From an uncultured Pelagibacteraceae bacterium (GTDB lineage: Bacteria > Pseudomonadota > Alphaproteobacteria > Pelagibacterales > Pelagibacteraceae): 56,029 bases of DNA. Position numbers and translations under genes: made by a program. Shown piece by piece: positions 8,538 to 17,800 of this stretch. Location: NCBI GenBank assembly GCA_902556825.1, contig CACDXO010000003.1:1-56029 (forward strand). Direction: 5' to 3'. How positions within the stretch are numbered: the first letter of the stretch is position 1; each line of letters begins with the position of its first letter. A model generated the notes under the pieces. It did no database searches. It saw only the letters and a list, made by a program, of their open reading frames with translations, and was not told the origin of the DNA.

Positions 8538-9989
8538 ATGACCATTGGTTGGCGCTTTGATAATACTTATTCAAAGCTACCTGATCCTTTTATTTCTAAC
8601 ACATCTCCTATTCCGGTAAAATCACCAGAATTAATTATTTTAAATGATAATTTATCAAAACAATTAGGACTAAATTTTTCTTTGGTTAACAAAAAAGAAT
8701 TATCAAATTTATTTTCAGGAAATTCACTCCCAGAAGGATCTAAATCTATTGCACAAGCTTATGCAGGTCATCAATTCGGTCATTTCACTATGCTTGGAGA
8801 TGGCCGAGCAGTTTTGATGGGTGAGCATATATCAAAAAATAATGAAAGATTTGATATTCAATTTAAAGGATCAGGACAAACACCTTTTTCAAGAAATGGT
8901 GACGGAAGAGCTGCGCTAGGGCCAATGTTAAGGGAATATATAATTAGTGAAGCAATGCATTCTTTAAATATACCAACAACAAGAAGTATGGCGGTAGTTA
9001 AAACTGGTGAAGATGTAGTAAGAGAAAATATATTACAAGGTGCCATACTAACCAGAGTTGCTTCTAGCCATCTAAGAGTTGGAACATTTCAATATGTTGC
9101 TATGAGAAATAATGAAAGTGAACTAAAAACTTTAGTTGATTACACAATAAATCGTCATTATCCGAATATTAAAAAATCTAAAAATAAAGCACTAGATTTA
9201 TTAAAAGTTTTAATTGAACTTCAAATTGACTTGGTGGTTAATTGGATGAGAGTTGGTTTTATCCATGGTGTTATGAACACAGACAACATGTCTATCTCAG
9301 GTGAAACTATTGATTATGGCCCATGTGCCTTTATGGATACTTATGATCCACAAACTGTTTTTAGTTCAATAGATGAATTAGGGAGATACGCTTATTTCAA
9401 CCAACCTAGTATCACTAAATGGAACTTAGCAAGATTTGCAGAATGTTTAATATCTCTTATTGATCCAAAGAAAGATAAAGCAATTGAGATTGCTACTGAG
9501 GCAATAAATAGTTTCGACAAAAGTTATGAGACTAAATGGATTAATATGATGAGGGATAAATTAGGTTTATTTGGTCAAGATCAAAAAGATCAAGTTTTAA
9601 TAATAGATTTATTAACTTGGATGCACAAAAATAAGGCTGACTATACAAATACATTTTGTTTTTTAATGGATGAAAATTTTCAACACAATAAAATCTATAA
9701 TGATGAAAACTTTCTTACATGGAAAGATAGATGGAAGGAAAGATTAAAGCTGAATAATAATACGCCTGAAAAGTATTTAAGTTTAATGAAGTCAGTTAAT
9801 CCTTTAGTTATTCCGAGAAATCATAAAGTTGAAGAAGTATTAGAATCTGCAAATAACAATGATTTATCTCCATTAAAAAAATTAATTAATGTATTAGAAA
9901 AACCATATGAAAAAACAAAAGAAAATATTGATTATCAATCCCCTGCTCCAGTTAGCGATAAAAAATATAAAACTTTTTGTGGTACTTAA
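8538..9989 (+). CDS. selO: SelO/YdiU-family protein adenylyltransferase
   Basis: SelO is a pseudokinase-fold enzyme that transfers AMP from ATP to proteins, linked to redox stress in E. coli. Family motifs are clear: AYAGHQFGHF (74-83), GDGRAVLMGE (87-96), FKGSGQTPFSR (109-119), HGVMNTDNM (243-251) and DYGPCAFMD (259-267, metal-binding Asp). The protein ends in FCGT; the Cys stands where many eukaryotic homologues carry selenocysteine. The 483-residue length agrees with E. coli YdiU (478). It follows fdsA by 6 bp and likely shares its transcript, although no direct link between SelO and formate oxidation is known to me. Confidence 0.92.
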   Translation: MTIGWRFDNTYSKLPDPFISNTSPIPVKSPELIILNDNLSKQLGLNFSLVNKKELSNLFSGNSLPEGSKSIAQAYAGHQFGHFTMLGDGRAVLMGEHISKNNERFDIQFKGSGQTPFSRNGDGRAALGPMLREYIISEAMHSLNIPTTRSMAVVKTGEDVVRENILQGAILTRVASSHLRVGTFQYVAMRNNESELKTLVDYTINRHYPNIKKSKNKALDLLKVLIELQIDLVVNWMRVGFIHGVMNTDNMSISGETIDYGPCAFMDTYDPQTVFSSIDELGRYAYFNQPSITKWNLARFAECLISLIDPKKDKAIEIATEAINSFDKSYETKWINMMRDKLGLFGQDQKDQVLIIDLLTWMHKNKADYTNTFCFLMDENFQHNKIYNDENFLTWKDRWKERLKLNNNTPEKYLSLMKSVNPLVIPRNHKVEEVLESANNNDLSPLKKLINVLEKPYEKTKENIDYQSPAPVSDKKYKTFCGT

Positions 9990-9994
9990 TAATA

Positions 9995-11098
9995 TTATAA
10001 AACGTAAGGTTCAGGCCTAACCTTATTATCTAAAACTCTTTCAACAGCAAAATCACTAATATCAATTGTTTGATATGATCCAGTTGTAATTAATTCAGTT
10101 AATGCTCTGCCTATTCCTGGAGCTTGCATTAATCCTCTGCCGGTAAAACCTGATGCTAAATAAACATTTTCATATTTAGGATGCTTACCAACAACGGCAT
10201 TATTATCTAATTTATTACAGTCATAATATCCTGCCCATCCACCAGTTAATTTTAATTCTTCAAATGCAGGAATTCTTTTTGCAAGAGCTGGCCAAACTAA
10301 CTCTTCGAAATCATTCCATGCAGGCTCCAAATCTTTTGCATCAAATACAGAATGAGGTGATCCGGCTAAATATTCTTTTCCCTCTGGTCTCCAATAAACG
10401 CCTGTTGTTAAATCTCCGGTTAAAGGCATTTCGGGAATATGTTTTGGGCACTTAACTCTAAATACAGTATGTTTTTGTGGAACTACTGGAATGTCATCTA
10501 ACAATTCTTTTGTCCAACACCCAGCTGCCGAAATAATAGTTTTAGCTTTTATTTCTGAAATACTTTTTACTTCACCTTTAATAAACTCTGCTCCAAGTTC
10601 AATAGCCTTACTTTTTAAGGCGCTATGAAACATAAATGGATCAATCCAGCCTTCACTTTTATTATCTGTGAAAGTTGCTGTTTCAATTCCTTCGTTATTT
10701 ATATACGGAAATATTTTTGTTAATTCAGAGCCTTTAATATTTTTGGTTCCTGCTTCACAAGCTTTATGATTTTCTAATGCCCTGTATTGTTCTTCAGCAT
10801 GTTCAGGTCCAAACATTAATAAATATCCATTTGGGACCATGCTTGCAGTGGGGTTAGGATTTTTATCCGTTTTTAGCAATTCTGGTATTTGGTAAATAAA
10901 TTCTCTAGCAAATTTACCAAGCAAAATATTCTCTTTTTGAAAAAATTGTCTTCTAAAACCACCAAGTGATAGAGGGAAAGATGCATTTTTGTATGTTGGG
11001 TCTCTTTCTATAACTTTTACTTTTCTTCCTTCTTTCGATAAGAAATAAGCACTTGCTGCTCCAATTATGCCACCTCCAATAATTACAACATCATCCAT
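9995..11098 (-). CDS. FAD-dependent oxidoreductase, D-amino-acid oxidase/sarcosine oxidase-like (DAO family)
   Basis: A 367-residue flavoprotein. The N-terminus carries the Rossmann dinucleotide motif GGGIIGAASAYFL (8-20) and the ERD at the end of the second strand. The C-terminal half has the family GGWAGYYD and LASGFTGRGLMQAPGIG motifs that close over FAD. Such enzymes oxidise glycine, sarcosine, dimethylglycine or other secondary amines. The exact substrate cannot be told, and the protein resembles the FOXRED1/sarcosine oxidase beta branch most. It converges on selO with a 5-bp gap and is divergent from an SDR gene over 66 bp. Confidence 0.85.
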   Translation of the reverse strand: MDDVVIIGGGIIGAASAYFLSKEGRKVKVIERDPTYKNASFPLSLGGFRRQFFQKENILLGKFAREFIYQIPELLKTDKNPNPTASMVPNGYLLMFGPEHAEEQYRALENHKACEAGTKNIKGSELTKIFPYINNEGIETATFTDNKSEGWIDPFMFHSALKSKAIELGAEFIKGEVKSISEIKAKTIISAAGCWTKELLDDIPVVPQKHTVFRVKCPKHIPEMPLTGDLTTGVYWRPEGKEYLAGSPHSVFDAKDLEPAWNDFEELVWPALAKRIPAFEELKLTGGWAGYYDCNKLDNNAVVGKHPKYENVYLASGFTGRGLMQAPGIGRALTELITTGSYQTIDISDFAVERVLDNKVRPEPYVL

Positions 11099-11164
11099 AT
11101 ATAAATATTATAAATTTAATTTATTCATAAATATAACTATGTAAATATGTTATAGTTTTAAATC

Positions 11165-11923
11165 ATGAAAAAAGTAATATGGATAACTGGTGCAAGCAGC
11201 GGGATTGGTAAAGCTTTAGCATTAAAATTTGCGAATGAGAACTGGAGTGTTGCAATCTCTGCTAGAAGAGAAAATATTTTAAAAGAAATATCCGAATCTC
11301 ATGAAAATATTAAATCTTTTCCATTAGACGTTACTGATCAAGTAAAATGTAAAGAAGTATTTGAACAGATTAAAAGTCATTATGGGGATGTGGACATCTG
11401 TTTTTTTTCTACTGGAACTTGGAATCCAAAAAAAGAGAAGGATATAGATGTTGAGCAAATAGAGAATGTTTTTAAAGTTAATTTCTTTGGAACAGTTAAT
11501 AGCATTAAAGCTGTTGAAGAGTACTTCAAAAATAAGAATGGCGGTATAATTACTATTGTATCCTCAATTGCTGGATATAGAGGCTTACCTAATTCGACAG
11601 GATATGGTCCTTCTAAATCTGCTTTAAACAATCTAGCTGAGAGCTTATATTTCGACTTTGGAAGGCACAATGTAAGAGTTTGTTTGGTTTCCCCAGGTTT
11701 TATTAAAACACCAATGACAGACAAAAATGATTTTAAAATGCCATTTTTAAAAACTTCAGAATTTGCAGCTGATAAAATTTATGATGGTTTAATAAATAAA
11801 AATAATTTTGAAATACATTTTCCTAAAGAGCTTACATTAACCCTTAAGTTGTTTGGCCTTTTACCAAGTAAAATTTATTTTTACTTAGTGAAAAAACTTA
11901 CAAAATTTCAAAAAAAAAATTAA
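11165..11923 (+). CDS. Short-chain dehydrogenase/reductase (SDR)
   Basis: A classical SDR of 252 residues. TGASSGIG at 8-15 binds NAD(P); SS at 133-134 and Y147-x3-K151 form the catalytic set; SPGFIKTPM follows. The substrate is unknown. It points towards the lipid-modification genes on the other strand and its TAA stop is nested with the stop of the DUF3833 gene (4-bp overlap). SDRs of this kind occur with CFA-synthase-like and DUF1365 genes in other proteobacteria, so it may take part in the same lipid pathway. That association is an inference from context. Confidence 0.88.
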   Translation: MKKVIWITGASSGIGKALALKFANENWSVAISARRENILKEISESHENIKSFPLDVTDQVKCKEVFEQIKSHYGDVDICFFSTGTWNPKKEKDIDVEQIENVFKVNFFGTVNSIKAVEEYFKNKNGGIITIVSSIAGYRGLPNSTGYGPSKSALNNLAESLYFDFGRHNVRVCLVSPGFIKTPMTDKNDFKMPFLKTSEFAADKIYDGLINKNNFEIHFPKELTLTLKLFGLLPSKIYFYLVKKLTKFQKKN

Positions 11924-12447
11924 TCTTTAACAAACATAACTGTAAGTTCAGCAACTTTTATACCAAACTTAGTCATTGTTGCTCTGTTAATTGCAACTCT
12001 TTCATCTTGCATAAATATCCAGTCATCAAAAGTAATTTTCATTTCTCTGCCTTTTACTGGAACTAACAAAACATACTCAAATTTAAATGCCGGTCCATAT
12101 GAATAGCCTTTAGCAGTTCCCACAACATCTCCTGCTGTACCTTCATAATTATGTTCGTCAATTTTATCAATTTTCCATTGTCTTGTTTGGATTTCTCCAT
12201 CATTCCAAATAAACTTTTCATCTAAAATTAGTTGTTTACCGTCCCATGTACCATTAAGATCAGCAGAAAATTGTCGTGTTACCTTTCCCGATCTATTTTG
12301 TAAAATTCCCCAAGCTTTTACGTTGCCTGACATATATTCTTCTATAATTAACCTTGGTTTTTGATCTTTAAAATCTGTTGGCTTCATATTATTTCCTGAA
12401 CAACTAGTTAATAAAATTGTTACAATTAATGCAAATATTATTTTCAT
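11920..12447 (-). CDS. DUF3833 family lipoprotein
   Basis: A 175-residue protein with an N-terminal hydrophobic segment ending in a lipobox-like LTSC (C16), so it is probably an outer- or inner-membrane lipoprotein. The remainder has the DUF3833 features: a central GTAGDVVGTAKGYSYGPA stretch and a DDWIFMQDERVAINRATMTKFG stretch (around residues 140-162) near the C-terminus. Its function is not established. It is the last gene of the lipid-modification operon, 4 bp after the CFA-synthase-like gene, and converges on the SDR gene with a 4-bp overlap. Confidence 0.85.
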   Translation of the reverse strand: MKIIFALIVTILLTSCSGNNMKPTDFKDQKPRLIIEEYMSGNVKAWGILQNRSGKVTRQFSADLNGTWDGKQLILDEKFIWNDGEIQTRQWKIDKIDEHNYEGTAGDVVGTAKGYSYGPAFKFEYVLLVPVKGREMKITFDDWIFMQDERVAINRATMTKFGIKVAELTVMFVKD

Positions 12448-12451
12448 TTTT

Positions 12452-13630
12452 TTATTTGTTACATAAAGAAAATTGTATTAAATCTATATTTTTTGATTTA
12501 AAGCCTGCTTCACAGTAAGATAGATAAAATTCCCACATTTTTTTAAAATTTAAATCAAATCCTTGTTCTTTAATCAAGTCCCACTTTTTATTAAACTCAT
12601 TTCTCCAAATTATTAAAGTATCGGAATAGTGTTTTGAATACGAATTATACCCATTAAATTTTAATCCATTATCTTCTGCGTATTTATGCAAACTTTTTTT
12701 TGAAGGTAAAAACCCACCAGGAAAGATATATTTCTGAATAAAGTCTTGTTTATTTTTGTATCTATCAAATAAACTATCATCGATGGTAATTGCTTGTATT
12801 CCAGCATTACCGTTAATAGAAAGATTTTTTTTAATAGTATTAAAGTAGCTTTGTAAATAATTCTGACCAACAGCCTCAATCATTTCAATTGATGCTATAG
12901 AATCATATTTTCCTTTTAAATCTCTATAATCTTTTATTTGTATATTAATTTTTTCATTAAGACCTATTTTATAAATTCTTTCTTTAGCAAATTCATATTG
13001 CTTTTTAGATATTGTAATACAATCTAATTTAACATTATAGTTTTTACCTAAATATTCTGCAAATCCTCCCCATCCACAACCAATCTCTAAAACTTTGCTG
13101 TTATCTCTTGGTTTTAGAAGATTAATTAACTTTTGATATTTGTTATTTTGAGCGTCAGACAAATTTTGGTTATCATTCTCAAATATTGCACTTGAATAAG
13201 TTAAAGTTTCATCAAGCCATAAGGAAAAGAAATCATTTCCTAGATCATAATGTTTGGCAATATTTGCTTTACTTCTTTTTTTGGTATTTTTAATAATTTT
13301 ATTTTTTAAAAAATTTATTGCAGAAAAATCTAAAATTCCTGAGAACTTATAAATTAATTTTATATTTTTTGCAGTAATCTCTATTAAATTTGAAAGATTA
13401 TCAGTTTCAAAATAACCTTGCATGTAACTCTCTGCTAGGCCAATGCTACCATTTCTGATTAAATTATAATTTAAATTTGGATGTTTAATTTCTATTTTTG
13501 CTTTAAGCTGATCATTTTTATTTCCAAATTTTAATGTTTCACCATCAAAATTTGTTATTTCTAAAAAACCATGTTTTATATTTTTTAGTGTTTTAAAAAC
13601 TATTAAATCTGAAATTTTATTTACGATCAT
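12452..13630 (-). CDS. CFA-synthase-family S-adenosylmethionine fatty-acid methyltransferase
   Basis: A 392-residue member of the cyclopropane-fatty-acyl-phospholipid synthase family, which methylates double bonds of unsaturated acyl chains in membrane phospholipids. Residues 124-150 hold the KHYDLGNDFFSLWLDETLTY run typical of the family. The SAM site VLEIGCGWGGF is at 180-190, and YIFPGGFLPS lies further on. Members found with a DUF1365 and an amine-oxidase-like gene often do not make simple cyclopropanes; some make methylated or furan fatty acids. I cannot decide the product from sequence. The start ATG overlaps the stop of the DUF1365 gene. Confidence 0.88.
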   Translation of the reverse strand: MIVNKISDLIVFKTLKNIKHGFLEITNFDGETLKFGNKNDQLKAKIEIKHPNLNYNLIRNGSIGLAESYMQGYFETDNLSNLIEITAKNIKLIYKFSGILDFSAINFLKNKIIKNTKKRSKANIAKHYDLGNDFFSLWLDETLTYSSAIFENDNQNLSDAQNNKYQKLINLLKPRDNSKVLEIGCGWGGFAEYLGKNYNVKLDCITISKKQYEFAKERIYKIGLNEKINIQIKDYRDLKGKYDSIASIEMIEAVGQNYLQSYFNTIKKNLSINGNAGIQAITIDDSLFDRYKNKQDFIQKYIFPGGFLPSKKSLHKYAEDNGLKFNGYNSYSKHYSDTLIIWRNEFNKKWDLIKEQGFDLNFKKMWEFYLSYCEAGFKSKNIDLIQFSLCNK

Positions 13631-14397
13631 TAATTTTCAATACTTATATTATTTTTAATATTTAATTTTTTTTTCACAAATTTAATACCTTTAATCCATA
13701 ATTTAAATGCTTCAAAATGTATTGCGGCAATAATTTTAAAAGTCATTAATGGATGGCGTAAATAAGATAAAATTAAGTTTTTATTATTAAAATCAATTCT
13801 TATTCCATCTTGCGATGCATAAAGAAGCTTCCCTTCATCATCATATTGATCGATAATTATTGAAATTTTGTTATCCGGCTTTAGAATCTTAAAAAAATAT
13901 GTACAATTCATTTCAATAAATGGAGAAACATGAAATTTTTTTTTACATGTATTTTTAATTAAATTATCATTTTCATTTATTTTAAATATATAAGTGTGTT
14001 GTTCACCAAAGGTATTTTTAACTTCATATAAAATCGATATTAATTCTGATTTTTTGTTATAAATAAAAAAAACACTCAAAGGATTAAAAACATACCCAAA
14101 AATTCTAGGATAACAAAAAAGTTTAATTTTAATTTCATCTGTATTTATTTGATTTTCTATTAGATTTTTTATAACCCATTTCTTTAATGATGTTCCATCT
14201 CTAGGGCCATGATCTACATCGTAAAAACTAATAATATTAAATTTATTATGTGAAAAAATTTTTAATGATTTATCTAATAAATTTATCTCAGATAGATCTA
14301 ATAATATCGAAAAAACTTTATATTTGAAAAAATGAATTTTAGGTTTAAATCGCTTATGAATTACATTACCAATATAGATTGAAGATTCTTTAATCAT
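13630..14397 (-). CDS. DUF1365 domain-containing protein
   Basis: A 255-residue DUF1365 protein of unknown biochemical function. Visible features are the N-terminal IYIGNVIHKRFKPKIHFFKYKVF stretch, DHGPRDGTS (around 61-69), and CYPRIFGYVFNPLSVFF (about 115-131), the most conserved family block. It nearly always accompanies a CFA-type methyltransferase and an FAD amine-oxidase-like protein, as here. It overlaps the upstream gene by 8 bp and the downstream CFA-like gene by 1 bp, so the three are almost certainly co-translated and act together on lipids. Confidence 0.88.
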   Translation of the reverse strand: MIKESSIYIGNVIHKRFKPKIHFFKYKVFSILLDLSEINLLDKSLKIFSHNKFNIISFYDVDHGPRDGTSLKKWVIKNLIENQINTDEIKIKLFCYPRIFGYVFNPLSVFFIYNKKSELISILYEVKNTFGEQHTYIFKINENDNLIKNTCKKKFHVSPFIEMNCTYFFKILKPDNKISIIIDQYDDEGKLLYASQDGIRIDFNNKNLILSYLRHPLMTFKIIAAIHFEAFKLWIKGIKFVKKKLNIKNNISIEN

Positions 14398-15634
14398 TAA
14401 TGTTTTTCATCATTTCAATAGAAGATTTTAATCCATCTTCATGAAATCCATAACCAAAATAACTTCCACAAAATAAAATATTTTCTTTATTTTGGATTAA
14501 ATTGAGTTGATTTTGATGGTCTAGCGCTTGGCTATCATAATAAGGATGTGTGAATTTAACTTTTTTAAATATTTTACTTTCTGATATTTCTGAAAAAGGA
14601 TTGATAGTTAAAAAAATATTTGTGCTAATATTTAAATTTTGTAATTGATTAAGCCAATATGTTACTGATGTTTTTTCATTATTATCTATATTCATAGAAG
14701 AATTCCATGAGCACCATGCTTTTCTATTTGTTGGCATAAATGATTCATCGGTATGAATAATCGCCATATTTTCCCTATATTTAAAGTTTTTCAATATTTT
14801 AACTTCATCTAATGTAGGTTTTTCAATCAATTTTAATGCTTCATCTGCATGCGTTGCAATAACTACTTTATCATAGTTAAAAAATTCATTTTCTTCTCCA
14901 TAAAATATTTTGATGCCTCGTGTATTTCTTTGAATTTTATTTATAGGGTAGTTTTTAAAATATTCTCCAGATATTTGATTAATTATTTTGTTTACATAAG
15001 TTTTACTTCTTTTAGCAACTGTATACCATTGGGGTCTATTTTTTAATTTAAACAATCCGTGATTTTTAAAAAAATTAATAAAAAACTTTAAAGGCATTTG
15101 TGAAGCTTCATAAGGTGGCATCGACCAGATTGCAGACACCATTGGTATTATATGATAATTAACAAAATAATCAGACAGCTTTATACTTTTTAAATATTCT
15201 CCTAGAGTTCTTTTATCTATAGTATCAATATTTAGTTTTTCACAATTATTGTAAAAACTAATTATTTCAAAAAACATCTTAATAAATTTTGGTTTTAATA
15301 AATTTTTTCTATTTGAAAAAATACCGCTTAATCCTTTTCCACAATATTCAATATCGCTATCTTTTACTGATACAGAAAATGACATATCGCTTTTTTCAAT
15401 TTCAATTTTGTTTTCCAAAAAAAAATTGATTAAATTTGGATATGTTTTTTTATTAAAAACCATGAATCCTATATCAACAGCTACTTCCTTGTTATCTTTA
15501 ACTGGAATTTTAATAGTATGTGCATGACCTCCGAAATGATCATTTTTTTCAAATAAATCTACGTGATGTTTCTTTGATAAATTATAAGCAGCTCCTAAAC
15601 CTGATATTCCTGATCCAATAACTGCTATTTTCAT
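14390..15634 (-). CDS. NAD(P)/FAD-dependent oxidoreductase (amine-oxidase-like), lipid-modification cluster
   Basis: A flavoprotein of 414 residues. GSGISGLGAAYNL near the N-terminus is the Rossmann motif; the following FEKNDHFGGHAHT is typical of the branch found beside CFA-synthase and DUF1365 genes. The C-terminal LFCGSYFGYGFHEDGL motif closes the FAD site. I take the ATG at 15634 rather than a TTG one codon upstream. It is the first gene of the operon FAD protein, DUF1365, CFA-like, DUF3833. It likely oxidises or desaturates the acyl chain acted on by the methyltransferase; this is context-based inference. Confidence 0.86.
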   Translation of the reverse strand: MKIAVIGSGISGLGAAYNLSKKHHVDLFEKNDHFGGHAHTIKIPVKDNKEVAVDIGFMVFNKKTYPNLINFFLENKIEIEKSDMSFSVSVKDSDIEYCGKGLSGIFSNRKNLLKPKFIKMFFEIISFYNNCEKLNIDTIDKRTLGEYLKSIKLSDYFVNYHIIPMVSAIWSMPPYEASQMPLKFFINFFKNHGLFKLKNRPQWYTVAKRSKTYVNKIINQISGEYFKNYPINKIQRNTRGIKIFYGEENEFFNYDKVVIATHADEALKLIEKPTLDEVKILKNFKYRENMAIIHTDESFMPTNRKAWCSWNSSMNIDNNEKTSVTYWLNQLQNLNISTNIFLTINPFSEISESKIFKKVKFTHPYYDSQALDHQNQLNLIQNKENILFCGSYFGYGFHEDGLKSSIEMMKNIND

Positions 15635-15768
15635 CAATTTTATGATTTTCTCCAGGCAATAATATAAGCCTTAGTCCCTATCTTAAAATATTTCTAACAT
15701 AGAAAATAAATCTCTTCCAACTAAATTAATAGTTTGGATTACAAATAACATCAAATTAAATAGCTAAA

Positions 15769-15945
15769 TTAGTGAGTTTTAGCTATTGAGGCAATTTTAT
15801 CTTTTAGAGCTAATTTTTTTTTCTTTAATGATCTTAAACTAGTCCATGAACTCGATGTTCTGTCGTTCAGCCTTGCCTTTGTTATTTTTTTAATTTGGAC
15901 GTCTATTTGTTTTTTTTCTTTTGATAAGTCTTTAATTAAAGACAT
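15769..15945 (-). CDS. YdcH-family (DUF465) small coiled-coil protein
   Basis: A 58-residue reading frame. It starts at an ATG at 15945 with SLIKDLSKEKKQIDVQ and ends in SLKKKKLALKDKIASI. The LKKxKLxLKDxI block is the hallmark of DUF465/YdcH proteins, short helical hairpins of 55-80 residues common in alphaproteobacteria with no settled function. The central part is unusually poor in the family's acidic residues. An extended -10-like element (TGGTATAAG, minus strand) ends only about 9 bases before the ATG, so the transcript may be leaderless. No other gene occupies this stretch. Confidence 0.7.
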   Translation of the reverse strand: MSLIKDLSKEKKQIDVQIKKITKARLNDRTSSSWTSLRSLKKKKLALKDKIASIAKTH

Positions 15946-15995
15946 AATAATCTTATACCATAAATGAAAAAAAATTTTAATATGATATAAAATTA

Positions 15996-16853
15996 TTATA
16001 CAATTTTACGGTTAAAGAATTGCAATACAACCGCGAATAAAACAATAGATCCTCCAACTAAAACAACTAAAGGTGGAGTTTCATTTATAAATAACCAAGC
16101 CCAAAGTGGTCCTAGAATGGCTTCAGTCAACATAATGATTCCAACTAATGCTGAAGGGGTAGTTTTTGCACCAACTGTTATAAATATGAAACCTAATCCT
16201 ACTTGAAAAAAGCCTGCAATAAATCCTAAAAATATATCGTATGAAGAGACTATAATTTGTGATGAAAAGAAATATCCCAGAATAATTGCACCAATACCTG
16301 CAATTAATTGTAGTGGTATCATATCTACATTTGGATATTTTCTTACAGTTAATATGAGGACAGCAAACGAAATAGGCATTATAAATGCAGCAATGTTCCC
16401 AATCATTTGTCCGGAATTTAAAGAACCGCCAAGCATTAAAAATATACCGCTAAATGCAAGAACAATTGAAGTAATTGTTAAGATTGATATTTTTTCTTTG
16501 AGAAATATATAACCAAATATAGCTAGAAAAATCGTTTGAGTTTGAATAATAAAATTAGCATTTGCTACAGTTGTATTATACATGGCAAAAACATATCCTG
16601 CATACCCACAGGATAAAACTATTCCACCAAAAAAACCTGGTAAGCCTATTTTATAAATGGAATTAAAAAAATTTTTTTTATAATTTAATAATAAAAAAAA
16701 CAAAACTACGATCGAAAAGAAAACTGATCTCCAAAATAAAATTTGCCAAAGATTTGCTCCTTCAAATGATTTAACAATTAATCCACCAAAACTTAATGTG
16801 CATGCACCTAAAAATACTAAAAAAGGACCTGGAACCTTATTTAAAAAATTCAT
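15996..16853 (-). CDS. DMT/EamA-family transporter
   Basis: A 285-residue membrane protein with ten predicted helices in two EamA repeats. FLKEKISI (about 117-124) and the matching ILGPLWAWLFINETPP (about 245-260) end the two repeats. It is the last gene of the operon pxpB-pxpC-transporter; its start overlaps the pxpC stop by 4 bp (ATGA type). That coupling makes import of 5-oxoproline (pyroglutamate), or export of a related amino acid, the most economical hypothesis. Homologues in this family have many substrates, so the role is inferred from position only. Confidence 0.88.
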   Translation of the reverse strand: MNFLNKVPGPFLVFLGACTLSFGGLIVKSFEGANLWQILFWRSVFFSIVVLFFLLLNYKKNFFNSIYKIGLPGFFGGIVLSCGYAGYVFAMYNTTVANANFIIQTQTIFLAIFGYIFLKEKISILTITSIVLAFSGIFLMLGGSLNSGQMIGNIAAFIMPISFAVLILTVRKYPNVDMIPLQLIAGIGAIILGYFFSSQIIVSSYDIFLGFIAGFFQVGLGFIFITVGAKTTPSALVGIIMLTEAILGPLWAWLFINETPPLVVLVGGSIVLFAVVLQFFNRKIV

Positions 16854-17800
16854 CTTATTTGATTTAATATATTTTTAGTTTCAATTTCATATAGTTTGTA
16901 AAGATTTTCTGCTTCGTTCAATTCAACTAATTTAAATTTGATTTTTGATCCAGGATTTAATTGGGTTAGTCTATCATGATCTGCGGATATAACTACTGCA
17001 ATCTTCGGATAACCGCCAACTGTTCCATAATCAGATAACATAATAATTGGATTCCCATCTCCAGGAACTTGAATAACTCCTTTTATTAATCCTTCTGATT
17101 TAATATTTGTTTCAAATATATTTTCAATTTTTGGACCTTCAATTCTCATACCCATTCTATCTGTAAGTTTTGATACTGTGAATTCTTTATTAAAGAAGTT
17201 ATTTGTTCCTTCTTCTGAGAAATAATTAAAATTTGTTCCCTTTAATACTCTAATAAATTCAATTTTTGAGTGCAAATAGTCAATTCTTTTTTTCTGAAAT
17301 TTACTTTCTTTATTTTTAACAAATAATTTTTGATTTAAACCAAATTTAATGCCATCATTTGGTCCTATCTGTGCCATGGTATTTATCGAAAAACTTTTCC
17401 AAAATGATTCTATTTCAAAACCTCCATTTATAAAAAAATAACCATAGACTGATTTATTTGTTGATATAATATCGATCTGATCACCATCATTTAGTTCAAA
17501 TGTTTCATAACATTGTCCCTCTTCTACCTTTGAATTAACTCTTAATATTTTAAAATTTACGTTTCCTGTAATAGCAGCAATTACTTTTGAAGATTGTAGT
17601 TTTAATAACGGACCTTGATATGCAAATTCTATAGCAGAAATATTATTATTATTTCCAACTAATTTATTTCCTATCAAATAATTTCTTTTATCCATCGCAC
17701 CACTCATTGGTATTCCAATATGGTGCTGGTTAAATCTACCTAAGTCTTGAAATGTAGAATTAATTCCTGGTCTAAGTATTTCAAAATAATTTTTACTCAT
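16850..17800 (-). CDS. pxpC: 5-oxoprolinase subunit C (biotin-dependent carboxyltransferase family)
   Basis: PxpC works with PxpA and PxpB to hydrolyse 5-oxoproline to glutamate using ATP. The 316-residue protein shows the family start ILRPGINSTFQDLGR (about 8-22), HIGIPMSGAMD (27-37), IGPNDG and VPGDGNPIIMLSDYGTVGGYPK (around 245-266). It overlaps pxpB by 8 bp at its start and the DMT transporter by 4 bp at its end. The family was long annotated as allophanate hydrolase subunit 2. The complete pxpA/B/C set here supports the 5-oxoprolinase assignment. Confidence 0.92.
   Translation of the reverse strand: MSKNYFEILRPGINSTFQDLGRFNQHHIGIPMSGAMDKRNYLIGNKLVGNNNNISAIEFAYQGPLLKLQSSKVIAAITGNVNFKILRVNSKVEEGQCYETFELNDGDQIDIISTNKSVYGYFFINGGFEIESFWKSFSINTMAQIGPNDGIKFGLNQKLFVKNKESKFQKKRIDYLHSKIEFIRVLKGTNFNYFSEEGTNNFFNKEFTVSKLTDRMGMRIEGPKIENIFETNIKSEGLIKGVIQVPGDGNPIIMLSDYGTVGGYPKIAVVISADHDRLTQLNPGSKIKFKLVELNEAENLYKLYEIETKNILNQIR

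Noticed and set aside
15683-15751. 22-codon minus-strand frame (MLFVIQTINLVGRDLF...) just downstream of the YdcH-like gene
   Set aside because: The composition looks protein-like, but the frame is very short, has no ribosome site, and AT-rich spacers give many such frames by chance.
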